DNA from: Streptomyces sp. Tue6028
Lineage (GTDB): Bacteria > Actinomycetota > Actinomycetes > Streptomycetales > Streptomycetaceae
Reading direction: 5' to 3'
NCBI RefSeq assembly: GCF_002300165.1
Contig: NZ_MLCE01000012.1
Span: 186,001 to 250,000 of the forward strand
Length of the DNA stretch: 64,000 nucleotides
The position numbers and the translations under genes were made by a program. Positions 1 through 9,797 of this stretch are shown one piece after another. The notes beneath the pieces are model-generated. The model ran no database searches and was not told the origin of the DNA. It saw only the letters and a list, made by a program, of their open reading frames with translations. Each line of letters starts with the position of its first letter. Within the stretch, counting starts at the first letter, position 1.

Positions 1-8
1 TGTCAGAA

Positions 9-497
9 ATGCCGAGGGCGAATACTCCCGGACCCGATCTCGAACGATGGATCGAGGAAGGGCGCCTTACCATTCTTGATATCGCCAGCATGCTGGGTGT
101 TTCCCAAGAAGTGTATGAGGGGGACCCGCTCACTCTCATCCCCGCCCTACAGAACTACACGTCCCGTCTTCCGCTCGCCGAGTTCGAGGAGTCGGACTGG
201 GTGACGCTGCAGAGTGACCTCATCGCATATATTGCGGATTTCCTAATCCGGCGGCATGGCGCGCACTGGAAAGTGGTCGACGATCCTTCGATGCCTCGCG
301 GATATCGCTACGTCGTTGAGGTCGAGGGCCGCGATGGAGAGACTCGCAGGATCGACCCAGTCGACATCGTTCGGGTTGAGTTCGGCAATCTGCCCATTGA
401 GATCACCAGGATGCTGGCCAGCGCGGAGTTGACGTTGCACTTGGCATCTCAGCCTGGCGACGGAGGGGAAAATGGCGCTGATTCATCGAGGCCATGA
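9..497 (+). CDS. Hypothetical protein, probable companion of an Imm49-type gene
   Basis: This encodes a 162-residue soluble acidic protein with no signal peptide or membrane segment. The ATG is the first possible start, but the window edge hides any upstream ribosome site. The N-terminal part (about residues 10-35) looks helical. The part around residues 85-145 is rich in charged beta-prone stretches and ends with the conserved-looking segment EITRMLASAELTL. It overlaps the next gene by 26 bases, so the two are probably translated together. I recall similar proteins beside Imm49-family genes in Streptomyces, which would suggest an accessory or immunity role, but I cannot name a family and the function is unknown. 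Confidence 0.6.
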   Translation: MPRANTPGPDLERWIEEGRLTILDIASMLGVSQEVYEGDPLTLIPALQNYTSRLPLAEFEESDWVTLQSDLIAYIADFLIRRHGAHWKVVDDPSMPRGYRYVVEVEGRDGETRRIDPVDIVRVEFGNLPIEITRMLASAELTLHLASQPGDGGENGADSSRP

Positions 498-1020
498 GAT
501 CCCTACCTCTCACGCGGCGGACGGCATTGAATTCCTCGCCGAAGACACTCAGGAGCTGATCGGCAAGATCGGGCGTACTCCGGACGGTCTCGACACTGCC
601 TTCAAAGCCTCCTCGACCTTGTCCAGGACTCGCGGCGGGCTGGATCCAGAAGCGGAGGAGTTCGACACCTGGGCCTCCTATGTGACGTCCATGCAGTTGG
701 GTTCCGCTCCTTTCGCCGCAGCCGCCACAGATGAGCCCGCGATCGAATACCGGGTCGATCGACAACTCCGGTCAATTCCTACCGCCGGTGCCCAGTCGTA
801 CGCTCACACCGGAAGCTCAATCTCTGCGCTCTGGCTTGCCACCATCTGCCGCGAGCAGAACCGCGTGACGGAACTCTGCAATGTTCATTTCTCCACGCTA
901 CGCGCTTTTGGCGCCACGTTCGATGAAGACATCTACTCCTGTCCTGGAGCGCGGTTGGGTGGGCGAGTTCGAGACGTGACCGCAGGCAGCACTCAGCAGC
1001 CCATGGGCCAACCCAGCTAG
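472..1020 (+). pseudogene. Imm49-family immunity protein, internally deleted and frameshifted
   Basis: The frame starts at an ATG behind GGAGGGG and gives 182 residues. Residues 1-150 read like the N-terminal half of Imm49-family immunity proteins, including the hallmark stretch ALWLATICREQNRVTELCNV. After GATFDEDIYS, where the family continues for about another hundred residues, the frame turns into low-complexity sequence. The +1 frame at about 938-979 instead encodes VLERGWVGEFET and a stop, which matches how I remember the Imm49 C-terminus. The simplest reading is an out-of-frame internal deletion joining the two ends. Imm49 proteins neutralise polymorphic toxins, which fits the neighbouring type VII secretion genes. 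The family call rests on recalled motifs. Confidence 0.55.
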
Positions 1021-1027
1021 GAATCAA

Positions 1028-1279
1028 GTGACTTATCCCTCATACCCCGCCGGTGGAAGCCAGCCGGGACAGCAGCCGCCCTACTACCCGCAGCCTCATG
1101 AGTCCTTGGGTGCCTATCCGGGCCCGTACTACGGCGGACCGGCTGGAATGGGCGCGGCCCCGCTGTCGTTCGCGGACTTGGGGTCCCGGCTGGGTGCTCC
1201 GTTGTGGTGCTGCTGGGACAAGCCGTTGCGGCAGTGCCTGCACGACAAGGTCGCCGACACCATGACCCTCGACGTCTGA
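1028..1279 (+). pseudogene. RDD-family membrane protein remnant with the membrane core deleted
   Basis: This 83-residue frame starts at GTG behind TAGGA. It opens with a Pro/Gly/Tyr-rich leader (residues 1-45) typical of actinobacterial RDD proteins. It then has the domain start PLSFADLGSRLGAPL and passes directly into WDKPLRQCLHDKVADT, which resembles the very end of RDD domains. The transmembrane helices that should lie between are absent, so no membrane segment remains. It therefore looks like a gene whose middle was deleted while both ends were kept in frame. RDD proteins often accompany type VII secretion genes. Whether this short product is made is unknown. Confidence 0.55.
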
Positions 1280-1288
1280 GGCCGCGGC

Positions 1289-1588
1289 ATGGCAGCCCAG
1301 GACTACGACAGTCAGTTGCTGGAGTCGGTGTCGGTGCGGCGTCGGCGGCTGCGGGATGCCCTGTTGTTCGGGGCGCAGCGGCAGCGGCGGACGGTTGATG
1401 AGCGGCTGGGGAAGATGGTGGCCGGGGTGGTGATCGCGGCGGTGTTGTGTGCGGGGTGTGTGGGGTGGTCGTTCGTGTCGCATCGGCTGATCGGGAAGCG
1501 CGGGTACGGGTCCTCGGTGCCGTCCTCTCCGCCATCTGTACCGTCGGCTTCCGCTTCGCCGTCGGCGGCGGCGTCTGCTTCTCGATGA
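1289..1588 (+). CDS. Small single-pass membrane protein of the type VII secretion locus
   Basis: This is a 99-residue protein. It has a basic N-terminal region (residues 15-40, including SVRRRRLRDALLFGAQRQRR), one membrane helix at about 43-64, and a Ser/Pro/Ala-rich tail from residue 76. It lies 21 bases before eccD in the same orientation and is probably co-transcribed with it. Small one-helix proteins of this shape are common inside Streptomyces ESX clusters. It is far too short for EccB, although a basic segment followed by one helix is reminiscent of EccB N-termini. Its function is not known. Confidence 0.65.
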   Translation: MAAQDYDSQLLESVSVRRRRLRDALLFGAQRQRRTVDERLGKMVAGVVIAAVLCAGCVGWSFVSHRLIGKRGYGSSVPSSPPSVPSASASPSAAASASR

Positions 1589-1609
1589 CTCGATGATTGG
1601 TTGGAGTGC

Positions 1610-2980
1610 GTGATAACTGCGGGGGCTGTGGGCCGTGGCCGGACGACGTTGAGCCGGGTCACTTTGGTGGGTGAGCGGCGGCGAGTGGATCTCGTGCTGC
1701 CGTCGCAGGAGCCGGTGGGTCTGCTGCTGCCGGAGGTCATGCGGTTGCTGGATGACCAGGTGACCGGCCGCCCGGAGTTGCGGCATCTGGTGAGCGCGGA
1801 CGGTACAGCGCTGGAGCTGCACGGCACGCTGGAGTCGGCGGGCGTGGCCGATGGCGCCGTGTTGCGGCTGGTGCGGGCGGAGGATGCGCCGTCGGCTCCG
1901 GTGGTACATGACGTCACCGACGAGGCAGCTGCGGATCTGGATACGCGTGCCTGGCGGTGGCGGCCTGGAGCGCGGCAGGTAGTGGCCGGGGCCGCCACGC
2001 TGTTGTGGGCGCTGGCGGCCGGCGTGCTGTCCCTGGGCCGGTTCGAACTCGCTGCGGCAGGCGGGTCACTGCTCGCCGTCGCCGGAGTGGCGGCGCTGAG
2101 CGGTGCCCTGTTGGGGCGGGCCGGGAAGTATCCGTTGGCCGCCACGCTGATCGGCACTGGCGCTGTGCTGGGCGTGCTCGGGATGTGGTCGCTGGGTGAT
2201 GTGTACGCGTGGCCGGGGGCGGGGCGGCTGGCCGGTGTGGGCGCGGTCGCGGTGGTGGCGTTGTTGCTGTTGGGCTGGTTCTCGCCGTTGGGGCGAGGCG
2301 GTCTCGTGGGGGCGGCCGCGCTCGGCGGATCGGTCGTGTGCTGGGAAGCCGCGCTCGCGGTGCAGTCCGGTGGCGGGCCGGTCTCGCAGACGGCCCGCGC
2401 GTCGGCCCTGCTGGCGGTGGTATCGGTCATCGTGCTGGGCGTGTTGCCTCGGCTCGCGCTGATGGTCTCGGGCCTCTCGGGCCTGGATGACCGGCGCTCG
2501 GGTGGGGCGTCGGTGAGCCGGTACCAGGTGTCTTCGGCGCTGGCGGCCACCCATCGCGGGCTGGCGCTGGCCACCGTGGTCATGGCGGTTTCGGCCGCCG
2601 TGGCCGGGGTGCTGGTGCTGGATGCGGTGTCGGTGTGGACGGTGGCCTTGGCGGGGGGTGTGACGGTGGTGCTCGCGCTGCGGGCCCGCGCGTTCCCCCT
2701 GACCGTCGAGGTGGTGGCGCTCTTCGCTGCGGCCTCGGTGGTGGCCGTACGCCTGATCCGAGTGTGGCTGGAACGCTCCGGTGCGGCGGGGCCGTTGGTG
2801 GTACTGGTGGCGCTGGCGCTGGTACCCCTGTCGGTGCTGGCGGTGCGGCCCGCTGAGCATGTGCGGGTGCGGCTGCGCAGGTTCGGGGATGTGCTGGAGT
2901 CGGTCGGTGTGATCGCTCTGTTCCCGTTGGTGATCGGGGTGTTCGGTGTGTACGGGCGTCTGCTCGGCACCTTCGCGTAG
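1610..2980 (+). CDS. eccD: Type VII secretion integral membrane protein EccD
   Basis: The protein has about 456 residues. The N-terminal 85 or so form the ubiquitin-like YukD domain of EccD, recognisable from LSRVTLVGERRRVDLVLPS through the D-G-x-V-L-R-L strand. About eleven membrane helices follow and fill the rest of the chain to the final GVYGRLLGTFA. EccD forms the large membrane vestibule of the ESX pore and contacts EccC and EccB. An upstream TTG at 1601 is in frame, but GTG 1610 sits just behind GGAG. The MinD-like gene starts 10 bases downstream, which indicates an operon. Confidence 0.85.
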   Translation: MITAGAVGRGRTTLSRVTLVGERRRVDLVLPSQEPVGLLLPEVMRLLDDQVTGRPELRHLVSADGTALELHGTLESAGVADGAVLRLVRAEDAPSAPVVHDVTDEAAADLDTRAWRWRPGARQVVAGAATLLWALAAGVLSLGRFELAAAGGSLLAVAGVAALSGALLGRAGKYPLAATLIGTGAVLGVLGMWSLGDVYAWPGAGRLAGVGAVAVVALLLLGWFSPLGRGGLVGAAALGGSVVCWEAALAVQSGGGPVSQTARASALLAVVSVIVLGVLPRLALMVSGLSGLDDRRSGGASVSRYQVSSALAATHRGLALATVVMAVSAAVAGVLVLDAVSVWTVALAGGVTVVLALRARAFPLTVEVVALFAAASVVAVRLIRVWLERSGAAGPLVVLVALALVPLSVLAVRPAEHVRVRLRRFGDVLESVGVIALFPLVIGVFGVYGRLLGTFA

Positions 2981-2990
2981 GGGGTGCGCC

Positions 2991-4166
2991 ATGGCTCAAC
3001 CAGACTGGCAGCGGGACATCCTGCAGCAGCTCGGCGACCAGGCTCCCGCGGGCGTTGAGCCGACCATCGCCCTGCGCCCTGCCCGCCCGCTCCCTACTGG
3101 ACCAGCGGATCCCCACGGCGTCGCGCAGGCCCAGCAGGCACCCGGACCCGACCAACCAGCTCCCGACCAGCCTGGCCCGAACGAGCAGCAGGGGCGGGCC
3201 CGGCCGCCGGTTCCACGTGGCCTGCGGGATCCGCGCCTTCCGATGGCCGCGCCGGAATCCGTGCCCACCGTCGATCCCCGCCTCGCGCACGCCCTCGGCT
3301 CTCCGCAGCACGGCGACTCGGTGGCCAGGCGCACCGGGCGCACCCTACGCCAGCTGACCGCGTCGGCCGGGCGGGAGGTGGCCGAGCAGTCCCGGCTGGC
3401 GCGGGAGATCCAGCAGCCGGTGACTACCGGGCGCATCATCGCGGTGACCTCGATCCGGGGAGGGGTGGGCAAGTCCACCGTGTCCGCCCTGCTGGCCCGC
3501 ACCTTCAACCACTACCGGCATGACCCGGTCCTCGCGCTGGAGGCGGATGCGGCCCTGGGCACGCTGCCGGTGCGTCTGGGAGCGGAGTCGGTGCGCTGGG
3601 CGTGCGCGGACCTCGCACCCATTCTCAAGCCCTCTATGCAACTCACCGATGTCACTGGCTACTTGGCGCCGGTGGCGGACGGGGGCTGGCTGCTGCCCGC
3701 CGGCCAGGGCCGGGTCGGCGCCCCCCTGGACGTACGCACCTACCGCACCGTGACCCTGGCGCTGCGCCGCTACTTCGCGGTGACGGTGGTGGACTGTGAG
3801 AGCCTGCCCGGCGAGGTGGCGCGGACCGCGATGGACACCGCCCACGCCCGGGTGGTGGTCGCCCCGATGACCGCGGAGGGCGTGGGCGCCACCCGCCAGG
3901 TGCTGGACTGGCTGGCCCAGTTGCCGCACTCCGCGCTCGCCTCGAGTGTGGTGGCGCTCTCCGCGAACTCCCCTGACACCACGCTCGATGCGAAGACGGC
4001 CGTCGCGCATCTGCGGGACGCCGGGGTGGTCGTGGTGCTGCTGCCCTATGACCGTCATCTGGCCCAGGGAGGCCCCATCCACACCGCCATGCTCGGCCAG
4101 TCCACCCGCCAGGCCGCCATCCGGCTCGCCGCCGAGGCCATGGCGCGGGCGGTGCGGGTGCGATGA
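2991..4166 (+). CDS. MinD/ParA-like ATPase of the type VII secretion locus
   Basis: This 391-residue protein starts at ATG 2991, 10 bases after eccD. Residues 1-130 are Pro/Gln-rich and probably disordered. The ParA/MinD-type ATPase domain follows, with deviant Walker A SIRGGVGKST at about 155-164 and a later hydrophobic strand VTVVDCESLPGE in the position of the switch II/Walker B region. The canonical DxxG aspartate pattern is weak there. MinD-like proteins with a long proline-rich N-terminus, such as EspI in ESX-1, are regular but non-core ESX members thought to modulate secretion. The stop overlaps the eccC start by four bases (ATGA), which argues for coupled translation. Confidence 0.8.
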   Translation: MAQPDWQRDILQQLGDQAPAGVEPTIALRPARPLPTGPADPHGVAQAQQAPGPDQPAPDQPGPNEQQGRARPPVPRGLRDPRLPMAAPESVPTVDPRLAHALGSPQHGDSVARRTGRTLRQLTASAGREVAEQSRLAREIQQPVTTGRIIAVTSIRGGVGKSTVSALLARTFNHYRHDPVLALEADAALGTLPVRLGAESVRWACADLAPILKPSMQLTDVTGYLAPVADGGWLLPAGQGRVGAPLDVRTYRTVTLALRRYFAVTVVDCESLPGEVARTAMDTAHARVVVAPMTAEGVGATRQVLDWLAQLPHSALASSVVALSANSPDTTLDAKTAVAHLRDAGVVVVLLPYDRHLAQGGPIHTAMLGQSTRQAAIRLAAEAMARAVRVR

Positions 4167-7100
4167 CCCAGCACCAGATCCACCGTCCGGCCCGTTCCAC
4201 CCGCCCCCTGTCCCCGGCCGAGCCGCGCACGATCGAGCCCCCGCCGAATCTGCCCGAGGGCAGCAGCGGCCGGGCGGCGACCGCGCTGCTGCCGATGGCC
4301 GGGGTGATGAGCTCGGTCGTCATGATGACCGTCATCCGCAACAGCCAGTTCGCCGGGCTCGGCGCGATCATCTTGGTCGTGGCGCTGCTCGGCGGGGTCG
4401 CGCTGTTGCTGTCCCAGCGGGGTAAGGCGGCCCGCACCCGGCGCACCCAGCGCGAACGCTATCTGGAGTACGTCGAGGAGCAGCGCGAGCACCTCGGCCA
4501 AGTGGAGCGGGAGTTGCGAGATAGGGCGCGGCTGCTGAACCCGCCGCCGCCGGCCCTGTACGACGTGGTGCGCGATCCGGCCCGGCTGTGGGAGCGCCGC
4601 CGCACGGACGCGGACTTTATGCGCGTGCGCCTCGGCGTGGGCGATGTTCCGGTGCAGGAGCTGGTTGTTGGGCAGAGCTCGGTGGGAGGTGTGCTCACCC
4701 CGCCGGATCCGTTCATGCTGAACGAGGCTCGCGCCCTGCAGCACCGCTTCGCCACCGCACCGGAGGTACCGCTCACCGCCGCCCTGGACAGGGCGGGCAA
4801 CGTCAGCATTGTCGGCGACCGGGACGGCGTGCTGAACGTCGCCCGCGCCCTGCTCATCCAGACCGCGGTCACGCACGCGCCGGACGACGCGGCCCTCGCC
4901 CTGGCGGTACCAAGCGACGAGCTGGCGCAGTGGGAGTGGGCCAAATGGCTGCCCCACGTCCTCGACACCCAGGGGCAGGACGGGCCGGTGGCCGCGCGTC
5001 GGATCGCGCCGGACCTCGCCCAGCTCGCCGCCCAGAGCACGGCGGATCTGCGCCGCCGCGCCTCCTACGCCGCCGAGGTACGCCGCGGTCTCGCCGACCG
5101 GCACGCACTCCAACTCACCGACCGGCTCCTCATCGTCCACGACAGCCACGGACAGGCCGCCGCCGAACTCCCGCGCCCGGACCAGGCCGTGGGCCTGGCC
5201 GACATGGGGATCACCGTGCTGCACCTGCTGCAGCAGCAGATCCACGAACCGGACCAGGTCAGCGTGCGGATCACCGTCGACGGCGACCGGGTCACCGTCG
5301 AGGACCTACGCACCCCCGACGGCCTGCCCGGCCAGGGGGTCGCGGATACGGTCAGCGTGCCGGGCGCGGAGGGCCTGGCCCGGCTGCTCGCCCCGCTGCG
5401 GCTGTCCGCGGAGTCGGCGGCCGAGGGCACCCCGGTCTCGGGGCCGGTGGACTTCCCCGGCCTGCTGGGCATCGACGACCCGGCCGCCCTCGACCTCGTA
5501 CGACTCTGGGCGCCACGCGGGGAGCGGGACTTCCTGCGCGTCCCCATCGGCCTCAACGACCGCCATCGACCGGTCCTGCTGGACCTGAAGGAGTCCGCCG
5601 AACTCGGCATGGGCCCGCACGGGCTGTGCGTGGGCGCCACCGGCTCCGGCAAGAGCGAACTGCTGCGCACCCTGGTCCTCGCGCTCGTCGCCACTCACGC
5701 GCCCGAGGACCTGGCGATGGTGCTGGTCGACTACAAGGGCGGCGCCACCTTCGCCCCGTTCACCCACCTCCCGCACGTGGCCGGGGTGATCACCAACCTG
5801 GAGAACGAGGCCGGACTCGTCGAGCGCGTCCACACCAGCCTGGCCGGCGAGGTCAAGCGCCGCCAGCAGGTCCTCAAAGACGCCGGGAACATCGCCGACA
5901 TCGGCCACTATGCCGCGCTGCGCGCCACAAGGCGGCCCGACCTGGAGCCACTGCCACACCTGTTCGTCGTCATCGACGAGTTCGGCGAACTCCTCACCGC
6001 CAAGCCCGACTTCATCGACCTGTTCCTCTCCATCGGCCGCATCGGCCGCTCCATCGGCGTCCATCTGCTGCTGTCCAGCCAGCGCATCGAATCCGGCAAG
6101 CTCAAGGGCCTGGACACCTACCTGTCCTACCGCCTCGGCCTGCGCACCTTCTCCGCCGACGAGTCGCGTACGGTCCTGGACACCACGGACGCCTTCCAGC
6201 TACCGCCGCTGCCGGGCTTCGGCTACCTGAAGGTCGACACCTCCACGTACGAACGCTTCAAGGCGGGCTTCGTCTCCGGCGCCTACCACGGCCCCGCCCG
6301 GCGCGAGAACGCCGACGCCGAGCCGCTCATGTGGACGTATCCCGCCTTCAACACCCTCCCCTCGCCCACGGAGACGGCGGACGAGCCACCGGCGATGCGG
6401 GAACGCGAGACCGGCCCGACCGTCATGTCCACCATGGTCGACCAACTCGCCCTCGCCGCACCGCCGGTGCGCCGCATCTGGCTGCCCCCGCTCCCCGACG
6501 CCCTCACCCTCGACCAGGCCGCCGGCCCGGTGCAGGCCTCCCCGCGCGGCCTGCACCTCACCCCCAGCCACGGCGTAATGCGGGTGCCGCTGGGCGTGCT
6601 GGACGATCCGGCCCGGCAATGGCAGGGACCCTGGGTGCACGACCTGAACACCGCTGGCGGCCACACCGCGGTCATCGGCGGGCCGCAGTCCGGCAAGACC
6701 ACGCTGCTGCGCACCCTGGCGCTGTCCCTGGCCCTCACGCACACCCCGAACGAGGTCGCCCTCTACGGCCTCGACCTGGTCGGCGGTGGCCTGGCCGCGC
6801 TGTCCGGGCTGCCGCACGTCGGCGGGATCGCCTCCCGCGCCGACCACGAACGGGCCACCCGCACCGTCGCCGAGGTCCGCGCCATGCTCAACCAGCGCGA
6901 AGAGGCCTTCCGCACCTACGGCATCGACTCCGTCGACCAACTACGCGCCCTGCGGTCCGCGGGCAAGCTGACCGAACTCGGCTCGACCGACGTGGTACTG
7001 CTCATCGACGGATTCGGCCAACTGCGCGAGGAGTTCAACGACCTCGAAGAATCCATCGCCGACCTGCTCAAGCGCGGCGGCGGCTACGGCATCCACATCG

Positions 7101-8164
7101 TCGCGGGCATGCTGCGCTGGAACGACGTGCGTATCAACACGCAGTCGATGTTCGGCAGCCGGATCGAGCTGCGGCTCAACGACCCCGCCGACTCCTCCGT
7201 CGACCGCAAACTGTCACAGACCCTCGGCCCAGACACCCCGGGCCGGGCCCTGACCGACGGCAAGCTCTTCGCGCACGCCGCGCTGCCCCGCATCGACGGC
7301 CAGGCCTCCACGGCCAACCTGGGCGATGCCCTGGAGGAGGCGGCACGCACCCTCCGCGCCGCCTGGCACGGCGAACTCGCCCCACCCGTACGGGTCCTGC
7401 CCACCCACCTGGACGCCGCCCGGCTGCCCTCGCCGGCCACCGAACCCACCCGGATCCCCCTCGGCCTGGACCAGGACGCCCTCGCCCCCGCCGTCCTCGA
7501 CCTCTTCGGCACCGATCAGCACCTGCTGATCCTCGGCGACAACGAGTGCGGCAAGACCAACCTGCTCAAGCTCATCGCCGGCCAACTCACCGCCCGCTAT
7601 ACCGACACGGAACTGGTCTTCGGCGTCTTCGACCCGCGCCGCGGCCTGCGCGGTGTGATCCCCGAGCCGTACCGCGGCGGCTACGCCCACAACGCGAAAC
7701 TCGCCGCCGCTCTGGCCAGCGGCATCGCCACCGAGCTGGAGAAGCGGCTGCCGGAGACGGCGGACCCCGATGCGCCGATCCTGGAGCCCGCCTTCACCGG
7801 ACCGCGCATCGTCATCCTCGTCGACGACTACGACATCCTCACCACTGCGGGCCAGCAGCCCCTCGCCCCTTTCCTGCCCTATGTCTCCTCCGCCCCCGAC
7901 ATCGGCCTGCACTTCATCGTCACCCGCCGGGTGGCCGGATCCGCCCGCGCCCTGTACGAGCCCTTCCTCACCACCCTGCGCGAGACCGGCACCACCGCCC
8001 TGCTGATGACCGGCGACCGCACCGAGGGCCAGCTCTTCCCGGGCCTGTACGCCTCCGTCCAGCCGCCCGGCCGCGGCACTCTCATCCGCCGAGGCCGCCG
8101 CCACCAGCTCATCCAGACGGCCCTCACCCACGCCGACCAGACTGACAGAACTGAGCAGTTGTGA
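4163..8164 (+). CDS. eccC: Type VII secretion ATPase EccC, three-domain FtsK/SpoIIIE type
   Basis: This is a 1333-residue single-chain EccC. Two membrane helices (about residues 40-57 and 64-84) are followed by a coiled region and three FtsK/SpoIIIE ATPase domains. Their Walker A motifs are GATGSGKSE (about 491), GGPQSGKTT (about 838) and GDNECGKTN (about 1124). Hydrophobic Walker B strands VVIDEFGE, VLLIDGFG and IVILVDDYD are also present. EccC is the motor that recognises Esx-type substrates and drives export. Length and domain order match a complete fused EccCa-EccCb. The gene overlaps its upstream and downstream neighbours by four bases each, so the secretion genes form one translationally coupled operon. 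Confidence 0.93.
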   Translation: MTQHQIHRPARSTRPLSPAEPRTIEPPPNLPEGSSGRAATALLPMAGVMSSVVMMTVIRNSQFAGLGAIILVVALLGGVALLLSQRGKAARTRRTQRERYLEYVEEQREHLGQVERELRDRARLLNPPPPALYDVVRDPARLWERRRTDADFMRVRLGVGDVPVQELVVGQSSVGGVLTPPDPFMLNEARALQHRFATAPEVPLTAALDRAGNVSIVGDRDGVLNVARALLIQTAVTHAPDDAALALAVPSDELAQWEWAKWLPHVLDTQGQDGPVAARRIAPDLAQLAAQSTADLRRRASYAAEVRRGLADRHALQLTDRLLIVHDSHGQAAAELPRPDQAVGLADMGITVLHLLQQQIHEPDQVSVRITVDGDRVTVEDLRTPDGLPGQGVADTVSVPGAEGLARLLAPLRLSAESAAEGTPVSGPVDFPGLLGIDDPAALDLVRLWAPRGERDFLRVPIGLNDRHRPVLLDLKESAELGMGPHGLCVGATGSGKSELLRTLVLALVATHAPEDLAMVLVDYKGGATFAPFTHLPHVAGVITNLENEAGLVERVHTSLAGEVKRRQQVLKDAGNIADIGHYAALRATRRPDLEPLPHLFVVIDEFGELLTAKPDFIDLFLSIGRIGRSIGVHLLLSSQRIESGKLKGLDTYLSYRLGLRTFSADESRTVLDTTDAFQLPPLPGFGYLKVDTSTYERFKAGFVSGAYHGPARRENADAEPLMWTYPAFNTLPSPTETADEPPAMRERETGPTVMSTMVDQLALAAPPVRRIWLPPLPDALTLDQAAGPVQASPRGLHLTPSHGVMRVPLGVLDDPARQWQGPWVHDLNTAGGHTAVIGGPQSGKTTLLRTLALSLALTHTPNEVALYGLDLVGGGLAALSGLPHVGGIASRADHERATRTVAEVRAMLNQREEAFRTYGIDSVDQLRALRSAGKLTELGSTDVVLLIDGFGQLREEFNDLEESIADLLKRGGGYGIHIVAGMLRWNDVRINTQSMFGSRIELRLNDPADSSVDRKLSQTLGPDTPGRALTDGKLFAHAALPRIDGQASTANLGDALEEAARTLRAAWHGELAPPVRVLPTHLDAARLPSPATEPTRIPLGLDQDALAPAVLDLFGTDQHLLILGDNECGKTNLLKLIAGQLTARYTDTELVFGVFDPRRGLRGVIPEPYRGGYAHNAKLAAALASGIATELEKRLPETADPDAPILEPAFTGPRIVILVDDYDILTTAGQQPLAPFLPYVSSAPDIGLHFIVTRRVAGSARALYEPFLTTLRETGTTALLMTGDRTEGQLFPGLYASVQPPGRGTLIRRGRRHQLIQTALTHADQTDRTEQL

Positions 8165-9606
8165 CCAAGGACGTCATCGCCCTCACCGAGAAGATGCCCG
8201 ACCCGGTCACCGTGCTCGCGGGCCTGTACGCGGGCGGCCCCGACCTGCGCATCAACACCCTCGCCGACGGGGCCGTCACCCAGCTGTGCACCCCCGGCGG
8301 ACTCCCCCTGGTCTCCGTAGAGGTACCGCTCCTGCTCCAGGTCCCAGGCGAGGTCTCCCGGCTGCTCGGCCCGCGCACCCAGGCCCCCGACACCCCCCTG
8401 TGGTGGACCGAAGCCCGCGCCACCACCGCCCTCGTAGAGGCCGAACGCCTGGCCGGCTCCTTCGCCGGACGCCTGGCCACCGTCCTCGGCGGCACCGTCT
8501 GGCCCCCCGAGGCCGCCCACACCGACGTCGTCCCCCTCAGCACACAAACCACCACGGCTCCGGCCCCCGGCACCACCACACCGCCGGCCGCCGATATCCT
8601 CACCGACCGGGCCGCCATCGTCATCCAGGACCGCCCGCTCATCCCCATGACCAGCTGGCTGTCCGACACCCTGAGCACCGCCATCACCTCCGGCCGCGCC
8701 CTGCAGATCGTCACCTCGCCCCACACCCGCCTCACCCTGCCCACCCGCAATGCCCTAGGCGGCTACCCCCACCGCTGGGTCGTCCAACACCCCGACTCCG
8801 GCTACTACGACGGCCTGTCCGGCGCCGAACTCCACTGGGCCGACGGCGCATTCACCCCCACCAAGGACACCGACGGCAAACCCCGCCTCGCGGAAGCCTT
8901 CCACCCCCCAGGCAATCTCCCCGTGGCACAAGGCGAACGGCAACTCCTGCTCACCCTCCGTACCCTCCACCCTGCCACCGAGGACCTCCTCCTCGGCGAC
9001 GCCCTGGAAACCGCCTGGCACCACCTCACCGGCGCCCCGCCCGCCGGCTGGTCCACCGCCGAACCCGTCAACCTCCCTTGGAATAAACGACAGTTGACGG
9101 ACCTGGCCCGCGCCCGAGCCCAGCAATCGGCCCCCACCTGGCTCATCGCAATTGGCGCACCCGAACACCCAACCATCGCCACCACCCGCATCACCCACAC
9201 TCCCGCAGGCATCGAGGAACACACCACCCTCGCCCTCGGCTACGGCCCCGACGAAACCGTGCCCCTCGACTCTCTCCCCGACCTGGCCGAAACCCTCGCC
9301 ACCCAGCACGGCCTGACCTCCCTGCTCACCACCCTGCGCACCGCACGACGCGACCTGACCATTCCGCCGCGCCTCGAACCCCCGCCCATACCCGTGTCCT
9401 TCACTCTTGGCCCGGATTCCGTTCGCGACATCGGCCTCACCCACGCCGAGAACCCCACCCTCGACGTGACCCCGATCCGCCTCGGCCCCACTGCCAGACC
9501 GGCTCTGCGCTATCCCCTGGGCGACGGCACGGACCCGGACGCCTGGACCAGGCTCCAACAGCTCAACCAACACCTGGGACGGCGGCCCGGACGGTCGGCG
9601 AACTGA
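8161..9606 (+). CDS. Type VII secretion-associated protein, DUF6177-like
   Basis: The frame starts at GTG inside a GTGA overlap with eccC and gives 481 residues. No signal peptide, membrane helix or known catalytic motif is visible. The opening VTKDVIALTEKMPDPVTVLA and the adjacent AGLYAGGPDLRI are what I recall for DUF6177, a protein restricted to actinobacterial ESX loci. Positions 120-145 form a Thr/Ala/Pro linker between two globular halves. Strict co-transcription with eccC suggests a cytosolic accessory of the secretion motor, perhaps a chaperone or adaptor. The family name is from memory and the function is unknown. Confidence 0.7.
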   Translation: MTKDVIALTEKMPDPVTVLAGLYAGGPDLRINTLADGAVTQLCTPGGLPLVSVEVPLLLQVPGEVSRLLGPRTQAPDTPLWWTEARATTALVEAERLAGSFAGRLATVLGGTVWPPEAAHTDVVPLSTQTTTAPAPGTTTPPAADILTDRAAIVIQDRPLIPMTSWLSDTLSTAITSGRALQIVTSPHTRLTLPTRNALGGYPHRWVVQHPDSGYYDGLSGAELHWADGAFTPTKDTDGKPRLAEAFHPPGNLPVAQGERQLLLTLRTLHPATEDLLLGDALETAWHHLTGAPPAGWSTAEPVNLPWNKRQLTDLARARAQQSAPTWLIAIGAPEHPTIATTRITHTPAGIEEHTTLALGYGPDETVPLDSLPDLAETLATQHGLTSLLTTLRTARRDLTIPPRLEPPPIPVSFTLGPDSVRDIGLTHAENPTLDVTPIRLGPTARPALRYPLGDGTDPDAWTRLQQLNQHLGRRPGRSAN

Positions 9607-9797
9607 CAATGCCCTGGCCCCAGCGGAGTACGAACTCCGCACAGCGCCCGTGACGCAAGCCCATACGACTCAATTCGGTGCAATTCGCAACCAGACTGAC
9701 CCAATTACCCAAACCATGAGATGCCAAGCGCCCCATTCGATCCCCGGCCCCGGTGATCGGAATGAATTCGGCGTCTCAATTGCCAGGGAGGGAAGCA

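Noticed and set aside
1..9606. Complete ESX system including substrates
   Set aside because: Only EccD, EccC, the MinD-like ATPase and accessory genes are present. No WxG-type 100-residue gene, EccB, EccE or mycosin could be found on either strand.
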